This document shows, one piece after another, positions 35,502 to 46,008 of a DNA stretch of 64,000 nucleotides. The stretch's first letter is position 1. Each line of letters begins with the position of its first letter. Source of the DNA: Carallia brachiata (lineage: Eukaryota > Streptophyta > Magnoliopsida > Malpighiales > Rhizophoraceae); contig JADCRB010000053.1 of the NCBI GenBank assembly GCA_021464245.1, positions 1,187,872 through 1,251,871 on the forward strand, in the 5' to 3' direction. The position numbers and the translations under genes were made by a program. The notes under the pieces are model-generated. The model was not told the DNA's origin and searched no databases. It saw nothing but the letters and a program-made list of their open reading frames with translations.

Positions 35502-35888
35502 TTAATAAAAATGGTCTGAAATGACCATTGCAGTAGTAGAACTCGGACCTACTTCATTTGAGGACGAAACTATACTGGTGAGATCTACTATGGGAACAAC
35601 AGGCTGTACTTTGGAAATAGCATCTCTCAACGCTGCTCTCTCCCTGGTCCTTCGATTATGGAACCAAGAATATATATTCTTTGCTTCGATTGCCCCGAGC
35701 GGGCGTAGCCGTGAAACAAGCTGGTAAACTTGTGATGTGTTGGGGACAATACCTCTATTTTCGTAGAAGACTTCCTCCAAGATTCGCAGTTGCGCCAAAG
35801 TTGGGTGCCATCTTCTGCAAGGTGACCCTTCTTCTTCATTTCTTGACGTCTTGTTGCTGGTTCCATCTTTCATGTAGTAGAGGAGCAA
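35502..35888 (-). CDS. WUSCHEL-like (WOX) homeodomain frame inside the gypsy element
   Basis: A 128-codon open frame lies in the sense of the element, between integrase and 3' LTR. Residues 25-85 form a homeodomain of the WOX class: 'RRWHPTLAQLRILEEVFY' (helix 1), 'LVSRLRPLGAIEAKNIYSWF' (helix 2, turn and start of helix 3), then 'HNRRTRERA'. WOX marks are the long loops, the Trp-Phe, the recognition-helix Asn and the Leu-Arg...Gly-x-Ile-Glu-x-Lys-Asn turn. The usual recognition-helix Gln is His here. No WUS box (TLxLFP) or EAR motif is seen. WOX proteins are nuclear transcription factors of plant stem-cell control; whether this frame is expressed is unknown. It is unbroken, although the neighbouring pol is not. 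Confidence 0.65.
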   Translation of the reverse strand: MLLYYMKDGTSNKTSRNEEEGSPCRRWHPTLAQLRILEEVFYENRGIVPNTSQVYQLVSRLRPLGAIEAKNIYSWFHNRRTRERAALRDAISKVQPVVPIVDLTSIVSSSNEVGPSSTTAMVISDHFY

Positions 35889-35989
35889 AGGTTTGGTATG
35901 TGGTGAAGATCAATTGAGACTAAGACTGAGATTCAGACTCAAAGCCTCCGTCGATTTTATATTTTTGGGTCGTTCACATTTTACACTCA

Positions 35990-36450
35990 TGCAGGCCAGG
36001 AGTTGGATTGGGTCTTGAGCTTTGGACTTTGGCTTTGGGTTTTTGCTTTGTGTTTAGTTTCTGGATTAGGTTCTTGGGCTTTTAGATTTTGGGCTCGGGT
36101 GTTTATACTTTGGATTTAGGTTCAAGTGTTTGGGTTTGGACTTTGGGTTTTTGGGCTATGAGCTTCAAATTTGGGATTAAGTGTTTGGGCTTGGACTTGA
36201 GCTTCTGGGTTTAAATATTTGGGTTTTTGGATCAAGACTTTGGGTTTAAGTGTTTGGTCTTTAGATTGGGTTTCCAGACTTTGGGTTTTGGTTTACGTTT
36301 TTGAGTTTTGGGTTTTCGCTTGGGCTTTCAGATCGATACTTCCGGACTTTTTTTATTTTTTTAATTTTTCTCTTTTTTATTTTTTATTTTATTTTTTTTC
36401 TTTTTTTTTTTCTTTTTTTTTTATTTTTCTTCTTTTTTTTATTTTTACAT
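35990..36450. repeat. Low-complexity 'TTTGGGCTTGGAC' minisatellite and pyrimidine tract
   Basis: Irregular repeats of 'TTTGGG', 'CTTTGGGTTT' and 'GGACTT' to about 36345, then a T-rich tract. A similar pair of blocks lies at 39480-40060, next to a second integrase C-terminal-like block. Confidence 0.75.
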
Positions 36451-36464
36451 ATCTGTACATAGTA

Positions 36465-36818
36465 CTATACATAATAATGCTTCAGAAAATTTTCGTTGAT
36501 CGGGCCAATTCGAATGTCTTCTTGATCTGATAGCATGTAAGCGTTGTAGGTATAGATTTCCTGTACCATATATGACCCGTCCCATTTGGAAGCAAGCTTG
36601 TCACCAAGCCGATACTTCAGGTTGATGGGTCGTCGTACTGCCAGGACAAGATCCCCTACTTGACAAGATCCCACATGGCAGTTGAATGCATTAGTAAGCG
36701 GGGTTTGGTAGCACTCAAGTTGTTGTTGTACTTCGAGTCTCCTTTCATCGAGGGCCTCTAACTCATCCAAACGTAGTTGGGCATTTTCTTCTTGTGTGAG
36801 CCCTTCTAGAACAGTCAT
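36465..36818 (-). pseudogene. Gypsy integrase C-terminal domain
   Basis: An open frame reads 'LRLDELEALDERRLEVQQQL', then 'VGDLVLAVRRPIN', 'LASKWDGSYMVQEIY' and 'IGPINENFLKHYY', the C-terminal part of Tat-type gypsy integrase. It binds DNA in the family. The frame is intact here but separated by stops from the core. Confidence 0.85.
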
Positions 36819-36923
36819 GCGGAGAGAATGTATCTCTGTCTCTAGAGGTCGTATTGCTTCGACGCCATAGACTAGTGAGTACAGCGTTGCTGGTGTTGGA
36901 GTCCGGTAAGTTATGCAATATAC

Positions 36924-37286
36924 CTATAATGCCTCCGAAACTCTATTATGCCAGTCTCTTTTGGATTTAGAGAGTACTTTCTGTAGTAGGTTACTTAAGG
37001 TCTTGTTGAATGCTTCAGTCAGAGCATTGTATATTGCCAACTTGTACTGCTTGAACTTGAATTTTTCGCACAGCTTGTCCATCAAACTGTTATAGAATTG
37101 CTTGTCATTATTGGTGATGATGAGCCGAGGGACTCTATAGCGATAGATCATATGAGTCCGAATGAAGTTGACAACATGCTCCTTTTTTACTTCTCTTAGT
37201 GGAATAGGTTCAGCCCATTTTGAGAAGTAGTCTGTTACGGCTAGGATGTACAGGTGACCTAACGACGATTTTGGCAAAGGCCCCAC
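36924..37286 (-). pseudogene. Gypsy integrase catalytic core
   Basis: The frame opens with 'MGPLPKSS' and carries 'VTDYFSKWAEPIPL' with the first catalytic Asp. The second catalytic position lies in 'IITNNDKQF', where the usual Asp-Asn-Gly is Asn-Asn-Asp, so the Asp is lost. The Glu in 'LTEAFNKTL' is kept. In the family this enzyme inserts the cDNA copy. Confidence 0.85.
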
Positions 37287-37436
37287 TAAATCGTGTCCCC
37301 AAACTTCAAAGGGCTAAGACGAGACAGTTGGATGTAGCGGCTCCGGTGGTTGATGAATGTAATTGGCATAAAATTGACAAGCTTGACAGGTATTAACAAA
37401 CTCAATAGAATCACGTACCATGGTTGGCCAGTAGTA

Positions 37437-38493
37437 TCACATTCTTCTGAGTTGAAAGTGCAACTTCGGCCCTGATTGATATCCACCACAAACGCTAGAA
37501 TGTGCTTCTGCAAAAACTTGTTTTGCCTCTTCATTGCCTAGGCAGCAAAGTAAAACTTCATCAAAAGATCTTTGATACAGAGCATCTTTGAGATATATAA
37601 AGCGAAGAGCTCGTCGTTGAATTTCTGTTTTATGACGACGATCTTCGGGTAGCTTCCCGTGCTGCAAGTAGTTAATGATTGATTGGCGCCAATATTCGTC
37701 CTCAGCGAAACGTACATATATGGCATTGGCTGGTGTAGTTTCTTCATCTGGATCCTGCGGTACTATCCACTTCTGACATACGGCAACAACTGTAGCCTGA
37801 ATTTCAGACTTTGTAAGAGAAGTGGTCCGGTTAGCCAATGCGTCTACTTGAGTGTTTTCTCGTTGAGGCACATACTCCAAAATGATGCTTTCAAATTCGT
37901 CCATCAGCTATCGGGTGCGTTGATAGTAAGGTGTAAGGTTCTCTTTCTTCACATTATACAACCCTGTAAGTTGGTTGATGACGAGCTGAGAATCTTTATA
38001 GACTTCTATGGTTGGAACTAGCACCAGCACCATCATGCCTTACTGTACCATCGAAGAACATCGTCCATGACGGCAGTGTCTCAATATAAAAGACCTCTTC
38101 ATCCGGAAGATCGTCTGTGAACTTCCAATCAGACGGTACAGGATGATCTGCTAGGAAGCCTACTAGAGCTTGTTCCTTGACTGCTTTCTGAGGCACATAA
38201 ACAATGTCGTAACTCGTGTGGGTTTGCATGTAGTGCTTTATCTTATCAATGGCGAAGAACAGTGCTATACATGTTTTTTCAATAAGTGAGTTATTCAGTT
38301 CCGGATCGTTTAGTGTTCTGCTCAAGTAATACAGGGCAACTTCCTTTCCCTGCTCATTTTCCTGTGCAAGCAAACCTCCCAAAGACCTTTCTTGTGCTAC
38401 AATGTAGAGAATCAACAGCCTTCCTTGAATAGGAGCTCCCAAGACTGGTGGATTGGACGGGCTTATCCTGTTTGGTGGTGATGGTGACGACAT
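37437..38493 (-). pseudogene. Gypsy RNase H region and integrase zinc finger
   Basis: Minus-strand frames carry 'LILYIVAQERSLGGLLAQE', 'YYLSRTLNDPELNNSLIEK', 'YDIVYVPQKAVKEQALV' and 'WTMFFDGT' (38493-37996). A later frame has 'YVPQRENTQVDALA' and the zinc-binding region near 'VFAEAHSSVCGG' (37904-37437). These are the RT connection, RNase H and integrase N-terminal parts. The segment between 'HYMQ' and 'YDIVYVP' is about 45 residues shorter than usual. Stops separate the frames. Confidence 0.8.
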
Positions 38494-39377
38494 GTGTATC
38501 AGCTGCTCGGATTCGGTTCTTTAGCGTAATCTGCATAGATGACTTCTGCTAATAGCCTAAGTTGGGTCGGGATTGCGATGATTGAACAATGGCACCATGC
38601 GAGGATGACAGCGCACTCATTGTGTTCGGGTTTGAGAAGTCATAGTCTGCCTCGGCCAAAAGCCTGTATGCATTAGGATCGAATCCTTCATGTGTTCTTT
38701 TTTTTCTGAAAGTGAGCCGCCTTCAACTGCCCCCGTGAATAGCCTAATAAAGCCTTTTAATGGTTTTGAGGACAAAACCGGCTCAATCTTTAGGATTGGC
38801 AGAGTGTGAGTCTTCTTCAAGTTGTGAAGTTCTTCTGTTTTAAATTGACCGTATCATTCCTCCTGTTTGGAATTAGTACAATAAGAGAAAGGGGGCTGAC
38901 CTTCTGAATGTCGTGAATTTGGCACATAACGTAGGATTAGAGTAGAGCTTGAAGATGGAGCCTCTTGCAGGTAAAGTTCAGCAGGCTGTGGCAGCTTTCC
39001 ATCTGTCGGAGTCTAAGGTTGAGTATCGACGGGGTCTTTGACAACTTTTACCTTTTTGTGAATGCACCCTATTGAAAGAGTTGTTAATAGGACGATCTTA
39101 AGATTGTCCGTGTCGGTGCAGAAGACTGCATCCACCAAATGTGATTCTGCATCATCAAACGGCTTTAAGTTAACATTGACTTTTTGAACACCGTCCTTGT
39201 AGTATTTGAAGCACTGATGCAGACTTGGGAGGACGACCCTATTTCCATGAACCCATGGTCTGTTGATTGCAAAGCTGCAAATAGCTGAGGGTTAGCGAGA
39301 AGAGTTTGGAGAGTTTTATATATCTTCTCATTTGTCGATTTTTTGTCGTCGTGCGGCTTCTTCTTACGGTGTGTCAC
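38494..39377 (-). pseudogene. Gypsy protease-to-RT junction with RT core deleted
   Basis: Frames with 'HTLPILKIEPVLSSKPLKGF', 'TQTMSALSSSHG' style sequence and a basic 'MTHRKKKPHDDKK' segment resemble the stretch between gag and RT in Tat elements. The RT palm with its Tyr-x-Asp-Asp box should follow, but the sequence moves directly to the RT connection near 38480. About 1 kb seems to be missing. Confidence 0.6.
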
Positions 39378-39406
39378 CTCTTCTGATAGATTTGACGTGA
39401 TGGTGG

Positions 39407-40330
39407 TTGTCGTTTCGCCTTTTATACTCGTGCAAAGCAGGAGTGTTGAACTTGCTGGATTGTTCGCCTTTTATACTCGTGTGAGTCAGTAGTGTTGAAC
39501 TGTTGAGCTATTGAGTTGCTGAGCTGTAGAGCTGGTGTGCTGTTGAGCGGTTAAACTGTTGAGCTATTGAGCTGTTGAGCTACTGAGTTGCAGACTTAAG
39601 TTTTGATTTAGGATTTAGGCGTTATCCCTGAATCTAGATTTGAATTTTGAGTTGGAAGTTGGATTGGGCTTTGAGCCCGAGTTTGAATTTACTGATTTTT
39701 TTTTTGGTTGAAATTTGGATCCGAGTTTAGGGTCTGCCTTCGGATTTGGATTTAGAATTTTAGGCTAAAATTTGGGTTTGAGTTTTGAATTTGAATTTGA
39801 GCCCAAATTCGGATTTGGGTTTTGAGCCCGATTTGAGTTTGAATTTTAGCTGTTGGTTTTGTGTCAGGGTTTGAGATCTGCCTCCAAATCTAAGTTTGGA
39901 TTTTGGAGATGAGTTATGAACCTGCACATGAACTTCTGACATTTTTTTTCTCTTCTTTTTCATTTTGCCTTTTTTTTATTTTTTTAATTTTTTTTTGCTT
40001 TTTTTTCGAAATTTATTTTTCTTTTTTTTGCGGTTTTTTTTAAATTTTTTTTATCTACACATTACAACACTTTAGAAATTTACCTATTGATTGAGTCAAG
40101 TCGAGATGCGTATGTAAGCGTTGTTTGTGTGGATTTCTTTGAATTAGGCATGGCCCGTTCCACTTGGAAGTGAGCTTGTCGCTGAGTCGTTGCTTGTGTC
40201 CCTCTGCTGGTCCTGTTGGATGGGAACTATGCCCTCAACTTGAGATGATTTGAGGATGATCTTCACGATTGACTGAATTAGTGAATCAGATTTGGTAATG
40301 CCTAATTTGGCATTTCTCTTTAAGGACAGC
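39407..40330 (-). repeat. Diverged second copy of the low-complexity plus integrase-end block
   Basis: 39407-40060 holds 'TTGAGCT' repeats, 'TTTGAATTTGAGCC' type repeats and a T-tract. 40070-40330 resembles 36480-36830 ('TATGTAAGCGTTGT', 'CCCGTTCCACTTGGAAG', 'GAGCTTGTCGCTGAG'). The same order occurs at 35970-36830, so the block is duplicated in the element. Confidence 0.65.
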
Positions 40331-40856
40331 TAACATGTTTTCTATCACGTCCTCTAGTTGTTGGAGAAATAACAATTCTTGATCTAATTCCTCCAATCTT
40401 TTGTTGAACTGTGCAATTTGCAAACATGTCTTCTATGCTAGCAGCGTCAGTCATTATTTCATTAATATTGGTAGATGATGCGTCACGAAAGACTGTTGTG
40501 GAGGGCTCTTCTAGTCTCTCCACACTTACTTCAGCAGAACGTTTCAGACCCTACTGTTGGGCAGAATTTCATGCTATATCCCTAACTTCAATGGGGGTAG
40601 GTAATCAATTCCTCCGTTTGGTGATAGAGTCACGTGAGAAATCTAACTGCTGTGTGAACTGCAAGTCTTCTATTTTAATTTTGTTGATAGCGAGAAACAA
40701 TGTCCTTGCACGAGTTTGTGGACTCTTTTGAGTGGCAAGAAACCGTGTCCGTGCGCAAGTGTGTGGACCTGCATACCCATGTAGGGTTGTTGATGCAGGT
40801 GAGAAAGCAATCACCTTTTTGCTGGTGGCAGAGGTCGTGTTCTTCTTTGGCGCCAT
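40320..40856 (-). pseudogene. Gag-like N-terminal frames of the gypsy element
   Basis: The minus strand starts at 40856 with a basic N-terminus ('MAPKKNTTSATSKK') and breaks at 40605. A further frame to 40320 contains 'DAASIEDMFANCTVQQKI'. Position after the primer site and composition fit a gag start. Most of the capsid is absent. Confidence 0.5.
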
Positions 40857-40921
40857 GGGGAGCTGGACTCCTGCTAGAAAATTTTTTTTTTTTGTAAGAG
40901 TAAAAAATGGGAGGCAGAGAA

Positions 40922-40940
40922 GTCTCACTGGGCGTGCCAA
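40922..40940 (-). other. Candidate primer-binding site of the gypsy element
   Basis: The minus strand reads 'TTGGCACGCCCAGTGAGAC' directly after the 5' LTR, the position and style of a tRNA primer site. I did not identify the tRNA. Confidence 0.6.
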
Positions 40941-40943
40941 ATT

Positions 40944-41867
40944 TGTGAAAATGGGACCCGTACGTTTCAAGCCTGCAACAGTTAGGCTACAAAAATACAT
41001 ATATAAATTACAAATAAAAATATAAAATTTATGCGGGTTCAATCTCTGATAAAATCTTTCGATTAATGCTCCTGTATGATGTCGTTAAGGGCCGCAATGA
41101 CTTGATCTTAACTGAAAGAGATTGAATTTCCACAGCGTAATCTTAAACTGTAGGAAATGGATTCTACTGAGGGTCGAGGCTTGATCTCAGGGGATGCTGG
41201 AACTCCGATGAGCGCTGTATAGGCTTGATATCGTTCGAAATGGTCTAGTTCCGGTGAGGGCCGTATGGGCTTAGTCTCAGGTGGACTGATTTGACTCCAC
41301 TGAAGGTCGGGACTTAATCTCACTTGGACTGTTTAGCTCCGCTGAGGGCCGTAGAGGCTTTATCTCAGGTAGACTGATTTCGCTGAGAGCTATAAGAAGT
41401 TTAATCTCAAACAGATGTTTGATATTTTAGATTTATAATTTCACGGATTCAGATCTGAAGCACCAGAAAATATAAACCAAAATAGATTTGGAAATGGATA
41501 CAACAAATTTTTTACACTTTGTACATGAGATATCTCCCTTAAAAGAGTTAGGAGAGTATACTGCAAAATACAAAAAAGTAGGAAAACGAGAAATTTTCTT
41601 GCGAGATTTTCAAAATTTCTTTTTCTCTCAATTCTCTCTATTTTTCTGTTTATGAATTTGCTGAATTTCTTTGAAAATGGGGGGCGAAGGTCTACTTATA
41701 AGCCTTCCTTTCCCGTATGAAAACTCACATAAAAAAAATATTTTAAATTCCTTGGTCGGCGGTTGCCGACTTTGAATTTTCAATGTCAGCAACGCCGACC
41801 ATTGAAAAATGATTTTTTTTCTCTTCCCTTCTAGATTTTTTTTTTATAATTTAAATGCATGTTTACA
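40944..41867 (-). repeat. 5' LTR of the gypsy element
   Basis: Matches the LTR at 33374-34314. It is followed on the minus strand by three bases and a primer-binding-site-like 'TTGGCACGCCCAGTGAGAC'. Confidence 0.93.
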
Positions 41868-41872
41868 ATGAT

Positions 41873-42993
41873 TATTGTGTTGGACCAAAAAAAATTATTA
41901 TTGGGATTGTTGCTTAAATTTGATTTTGTTTTTTTGATACAAAATTTTAAAAACCTAAATATCGAATTTTTTATTTCTAAGATTCTCCAATAGCAATTCA
42001 TTCATTTTAATTCCATTAATGTGTTGAATTTTTAATTAGATAATTATTACTTGATTTCAACTTAATTCAACTATGGTTTAAATAATCCAAATCATAATAA
42101 ACTACTTGAAATTGACTTTAACTTTATTACCTACCAATATTATCTCCTCTTAGGTATAATTCAGGTTTTTATAGAATAGAAGAAAGCTCTCTCCACAATT
42201 AGCTTCATATTAAGCTCTCTCTAGTATTAACTTCATATTCCTTTTATTTTATTGAAAATATGTATTTTATATTAAGATTATAAAAATTTATTAAAATTGA
42301 AAAAATATGCGTAAATTGCGTGGACTTAGAAACTAATTAAATATATAAATTCGAAATTCCAAGAAAATTATAACTTATCTCTCTTTACTATGTGACTACT
42401 TCTCATAAATTTACAAATTAAAAATATTAAAATTTCTTATAATTATTAAAATTCTATTATAATTATGACAGATAATATTAAAATATCTTATAATTATCAA
42501 AACTCTATTTCAATTTGGATAAGATTCAGAATTTATAAATCAACTAATATAAATTTAATTGTAATAAATAAGAATTCTGATTAAATATTTATAATTATAA
42601 AATTTTCTAATAATACAAAATCATAACAAAAGAACAAAAACCTATTCTTGAATTTACCTTTTTTAAAAAACATAAAAATATTAAATATTAACAAATTGAT
42701 CTTTTTTTTTTCTTAATAAGGGAAAAAGAGCTACGCTGAGTTAAATTCCACGAAAGAGAAGAAAAAAAATTACTCTCAATTCTTTCTTTTGCAATAAAAA
42801 ATTTTTAAAAAATTAAAATTCTTAAAAAAATAATACTCAATTTTAAACTATCTTTTTGTTTTTATCTTTAAAATAAAATAAAGTAAAAATAAATTAGAAA
42901 AAAAAGCATAAAACCCACGGAAGAATTCCACTTTTTTTGGGGAGTATAGAATACAACCATAATTCTGAGCTTCATGTTACTTCTACCAAGATA
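41873..42993. other. AT-rich intergenic
   Basis: Very AT-rich sequence between the gypsy element and the Helitron. No feature recognised. Confidence 0.4.
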
Positions 42994-43132
42994 TCTATTT
43001 AATTAGTATAAAGGGGAAGTTTAGAGAAAGCTTCCCCTTAATTCTTGCTGCCACGTGGCAAGATATCTGATTTTTCTTTTTTATTGTAATTTTCTTCTAC
43101 AATTAAAAAAAAAGTTTGAATAAAAATGTAAC

Positions 43133-43300
43133 TGAAATTCCTCAACTCTCAATATTAATGACAAAATAAGTTTTTCCTATCTAAAAGAAAAACTGCTCCT
43201 TAATAATAGCTACCATTGAAATTCCTCAACTCCCAATATTAATGACAAAATAAGTTTTTCCTATCTAAAAGAAAAACTGCTCCTTAATAATAGCTACCAT
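43133..43300. repeat. 84-bp tandem duplication
   Basis: 43133-43216 and 43217-43300 differ at one base. Each runs from 'TGAAATTCCTCAACT' to 'ATAGCTACCAT'. The near identity implies a recent event. Confidence 0.92.
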
Positions 43301-44529
43301 TTAAGTGCACATCAATTACAATCAAACAATTTCCTAACACCACCATCCTCTATCTATCAAGCTCTTCATGTTCATGCGTCTTGAAATATCACCTTCCCAA
43401 CAACCCAATAGCAAAAGCTCGACAAAATCCAGAAGCCAAGAATAGGGCATTATTTTGTTATGCACATAGCGACAGTAAATCACTAGATTCTGAAGCTATC
43501 TGTTTTTTCCCTATGTAAACTAAATAACTCGATCGTAGCCCGCATAATGCATGTGTACTTTCAATCTTTCGATTGTCCCTGCTTTTGGTATAGTAGTCCT
43601 TGAAATTCCAGAGGTTGGAGTAGCAACTCCATTGAACAAAATCTCAGGTTTGTATCCTCAATTCTCTTGTGATGTTGTTTTTAATTGAGTATTACCTCAT
43701 CCAATTACAGGTTCGATCTTGGTCTTTGGGGAAAGCTTCAGATTTTTTGTATTGGTCTAGAACTCAGCCTTTGATGTTACCCCAACAAAATTAATAAGCG
43801 GCATCATAACAGAAAAGGTTTCTTTTATGTTCATCTTTATCTAACTCTCCCCTCCCCCGACCCTCTAAGTGTTGTGCTCATAAATTGAATTCAAAATATC
43901 TTAAATTATCATGTTATAAACATTTGGCATGTTTCAGTATGATAAGTGCTTGATTTCTGAGCACGGTGTCATCACAAAGTTGGGAGCTCATATATTGACA
44001 TAAAGAGTTTTATAGAAAGGGCCACCCCAAAATCTATTCCATAGCGTCTGGCCATTCAATTCATAGTTTTGTTCGCTATAAGTTTTTTGGCACCAATTTG
44101 CAATATATAAAATGTTCCAAATTTCATTTGGCAACAATCATGCTCTCATATTCATAAAAATCAGTAAAAACACAATTTATTTCTCAATTATGCCTCTTTC
44201 TAATTTTGTTATTCAACCTACGTTCCTTACGTCACCAAGTATAATTGGTTTTAGGATTATCAATTCTAAATTACATCCTAAATGTAAATAAGCTTAAGTA
44301 ATTATTGGAAATTATTTCAATTAATTCTATATTCTATATTATCTTAAAACTCAAAAGGAGCACGAGTTACCGCCGTCAAAATGATGCCATTATTTTTTTA
44401 CATCCAGGGGGGTTGGCACTTGGCACAAATTGTTGCCATTATGTTTTTATGTTTTGGGTTAACCCTTTTTCTAATTTTTTTATTAATTTATCTTTCATGT
44501 GCTAGCTTTGGGTGGTGAATGCCTACAAA

Positions 44530-45410
44530 TTATTCTATAAAGGTCAATAATCATTATAAAAGACAACCTATCTTTCAATTGTAACTCTCCAAAAGAGAAG
44601 GCCCTAAGTATTGTCAATTTCAATGTCAAATGATGGAAATGTATAGTTGTCAACTCCAGAGTGAATGATAATCTTCTACCCAAAAAACCTCCTTATTATT
44701 CTCAATTCAAAACAGGTTCCCAAGATTATCATCTAACTTTCATCCCTAAAATAATAAGGAAAGGCAATTATTGCAGAATTATTTCTATTAATGACATTAT
44801 TTCTATAGTAACTAAATAGCCAAATTAAATAAGTAACTAATAAACATAATTCGAGCCTATTATTGACAATTTAAAAGTTTTAGTAACGGAAATCCTATAA
44901 ATCATTGCTATTAAAAGTCAATCAAACATTACAAAAGGAAACCTGTCTGTCAGTTGCGCCTCTCCAAAAGGGAAGTGCCTAATTATTGTTAAGTTCAATG
45001 TTAAAGTAATAGAAATGTTTACAATAATTATCAATTTCAAAGTGAAGTAAACCTTCTGCTCAAAAAATCTCCAAGATTGTCAATTCTAATTTTCATCCCT
45101 AAATTTGATAAATAAAGACAATTATTGGATAATTATTTTCATTAATATCATTTTTCTATAGCATCTAAATAGCAAATTAAATGACAAAATTAATGACCAT
45201 AATTTGAGCCTGATTATTGATGATTTATAAGTTATAGTAACGGAAATACTATAAACCTTTTATATTAAAAGTTAATTGTCCTTAAAAAGGCAAAATTAAT
45301 GACCATAATTTGAGCCTAATTATTGATGATTTATAAGTTATAGTAACGGAATACTATAAACTTTTATATAGTTAAAAGTTAATTGTCCTTATAAAAGGCA
45401 ACCATGATCC
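44530..45410. repeat. Tandem repeat of about 370 bp, two and a half copies
   Basis: Units near 44530-44905, 44906-45265 and a partial one at 45290-45410 share 'CATAATT.GAGCCT.ATTATTGA', 'AGTAACGGAA', 'CTATAAA' and 'AAAAGTTAATTGTCC' type blocks. Non-coding, inside the Helitron. Confidence 0.75.
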
Positions 45411-46008
45411 CTCCAATGGGTTAAAGTAAAATATTTATGCCAACATTCCATATTAACGGAAGATTGCCATTATGTCTATATAAATTCATGATTGCAATTC
45501 ATGAGCCCTCAAAATATTATACATTTCAGAAGATTGTCATTAATTAATTCTATATAATTCTACTGGCCTTTAATTGTTTTGTCATTAAAATTTTTTTGTT
45601 GCTATCATAACAGCAACATTGTCATTATTTCTGTACATAATACCTATTAAATGTCATATTTACTTATTTAAAATTTTACCATCAACTTTAATAGTTCATA
45701 TTTGGGAGTTCATGTTCAAACTTGGTTAGAATTTCGTATTCCATTAGTTACCCGTCAGCTTTCTCCCAGTAAGCTTTCTTGTTTGGTTGCTATCAAACAA
45801 CAACATTGTCATAATTTCTGAAATAAATTTCACAATTCATAAACATTTTGTCGAACAATAACTGAGCAGTCTTCAAAATTCAATGAGGTTACTAGCAATA
45901 GACACCTTCCACACAATCAAAAGATCCATAATATAAAAAACAAAAAATTTGAAATAAAAATAAATATAATAATATTACAACCCGCGCAATGCGCGGGCAT
46001 ATACCTAG

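Larger units (their letters stand above)
33374..41867 (-). mobile_element. Ty3/gypsy (Tat-type) LTR retrotransposon with both LTRs
   Basis: LTRs of 941 bp (33374-34314) and 924 bp (40944-41867) both begin 'TGTGAAAATGGGAC' and end 'GCATGTTTACA' on the plus strand. ATGAT flanks both sides (33369-33373 and 41868-41872). Coding direction is minus: primer site next to the right LTR, then gag-like, protease-region, RNase H, integrase, WOX-like frame, purine tract, left LTR. The RT core is missing and pol has stops, so it is non-autonomous now. Tat affinity is inferred from the integrase C-terminal and RNase H sequences. Confidence 0.93.
42994..46008 (+). mobile_element. Non-autonomous Helitron
   Basis: The 3' end has a GC hairpin (CCCGCGC, loop AAT, GCGCGGG; 45981-45997), seven spacer bases, then CTAG (46005-46008) followed by T. 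The candidate 5' end is 'TCTATTTAATTAG' at 42994, preceded by A, and is followed by 'AAAGGGGAAG' and 'GCCACGTGGCA', typical of plant Helitron 5' ends. Insertion between A and T fits. No Rep/helicase frame is present. It contains tandem duplications at 43133-43300 and 44530-45410. The 3' end is firm; the 5' end is probable. Confidence 0.75.

Noticed and set aside
36219..36530. Plus-strand 103-codon hydrophobic frame
   Set aside because: It is made by the TTTGGG minisatellite and a T-tract inside the gypsy element; it only looks like a membrane protein.
39165..39377. Independent host gene on the minus strand
   Set aside because: Position and composition fit the gag-to-RT stretch of the surrounding gypsy element.
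44530..45410. CRISPR-like direct repeats
   Set aside because: Units are about 370 bp, diverged and contiguous without spacers; this is an ordinary tandem repeat in a plant Helitron.
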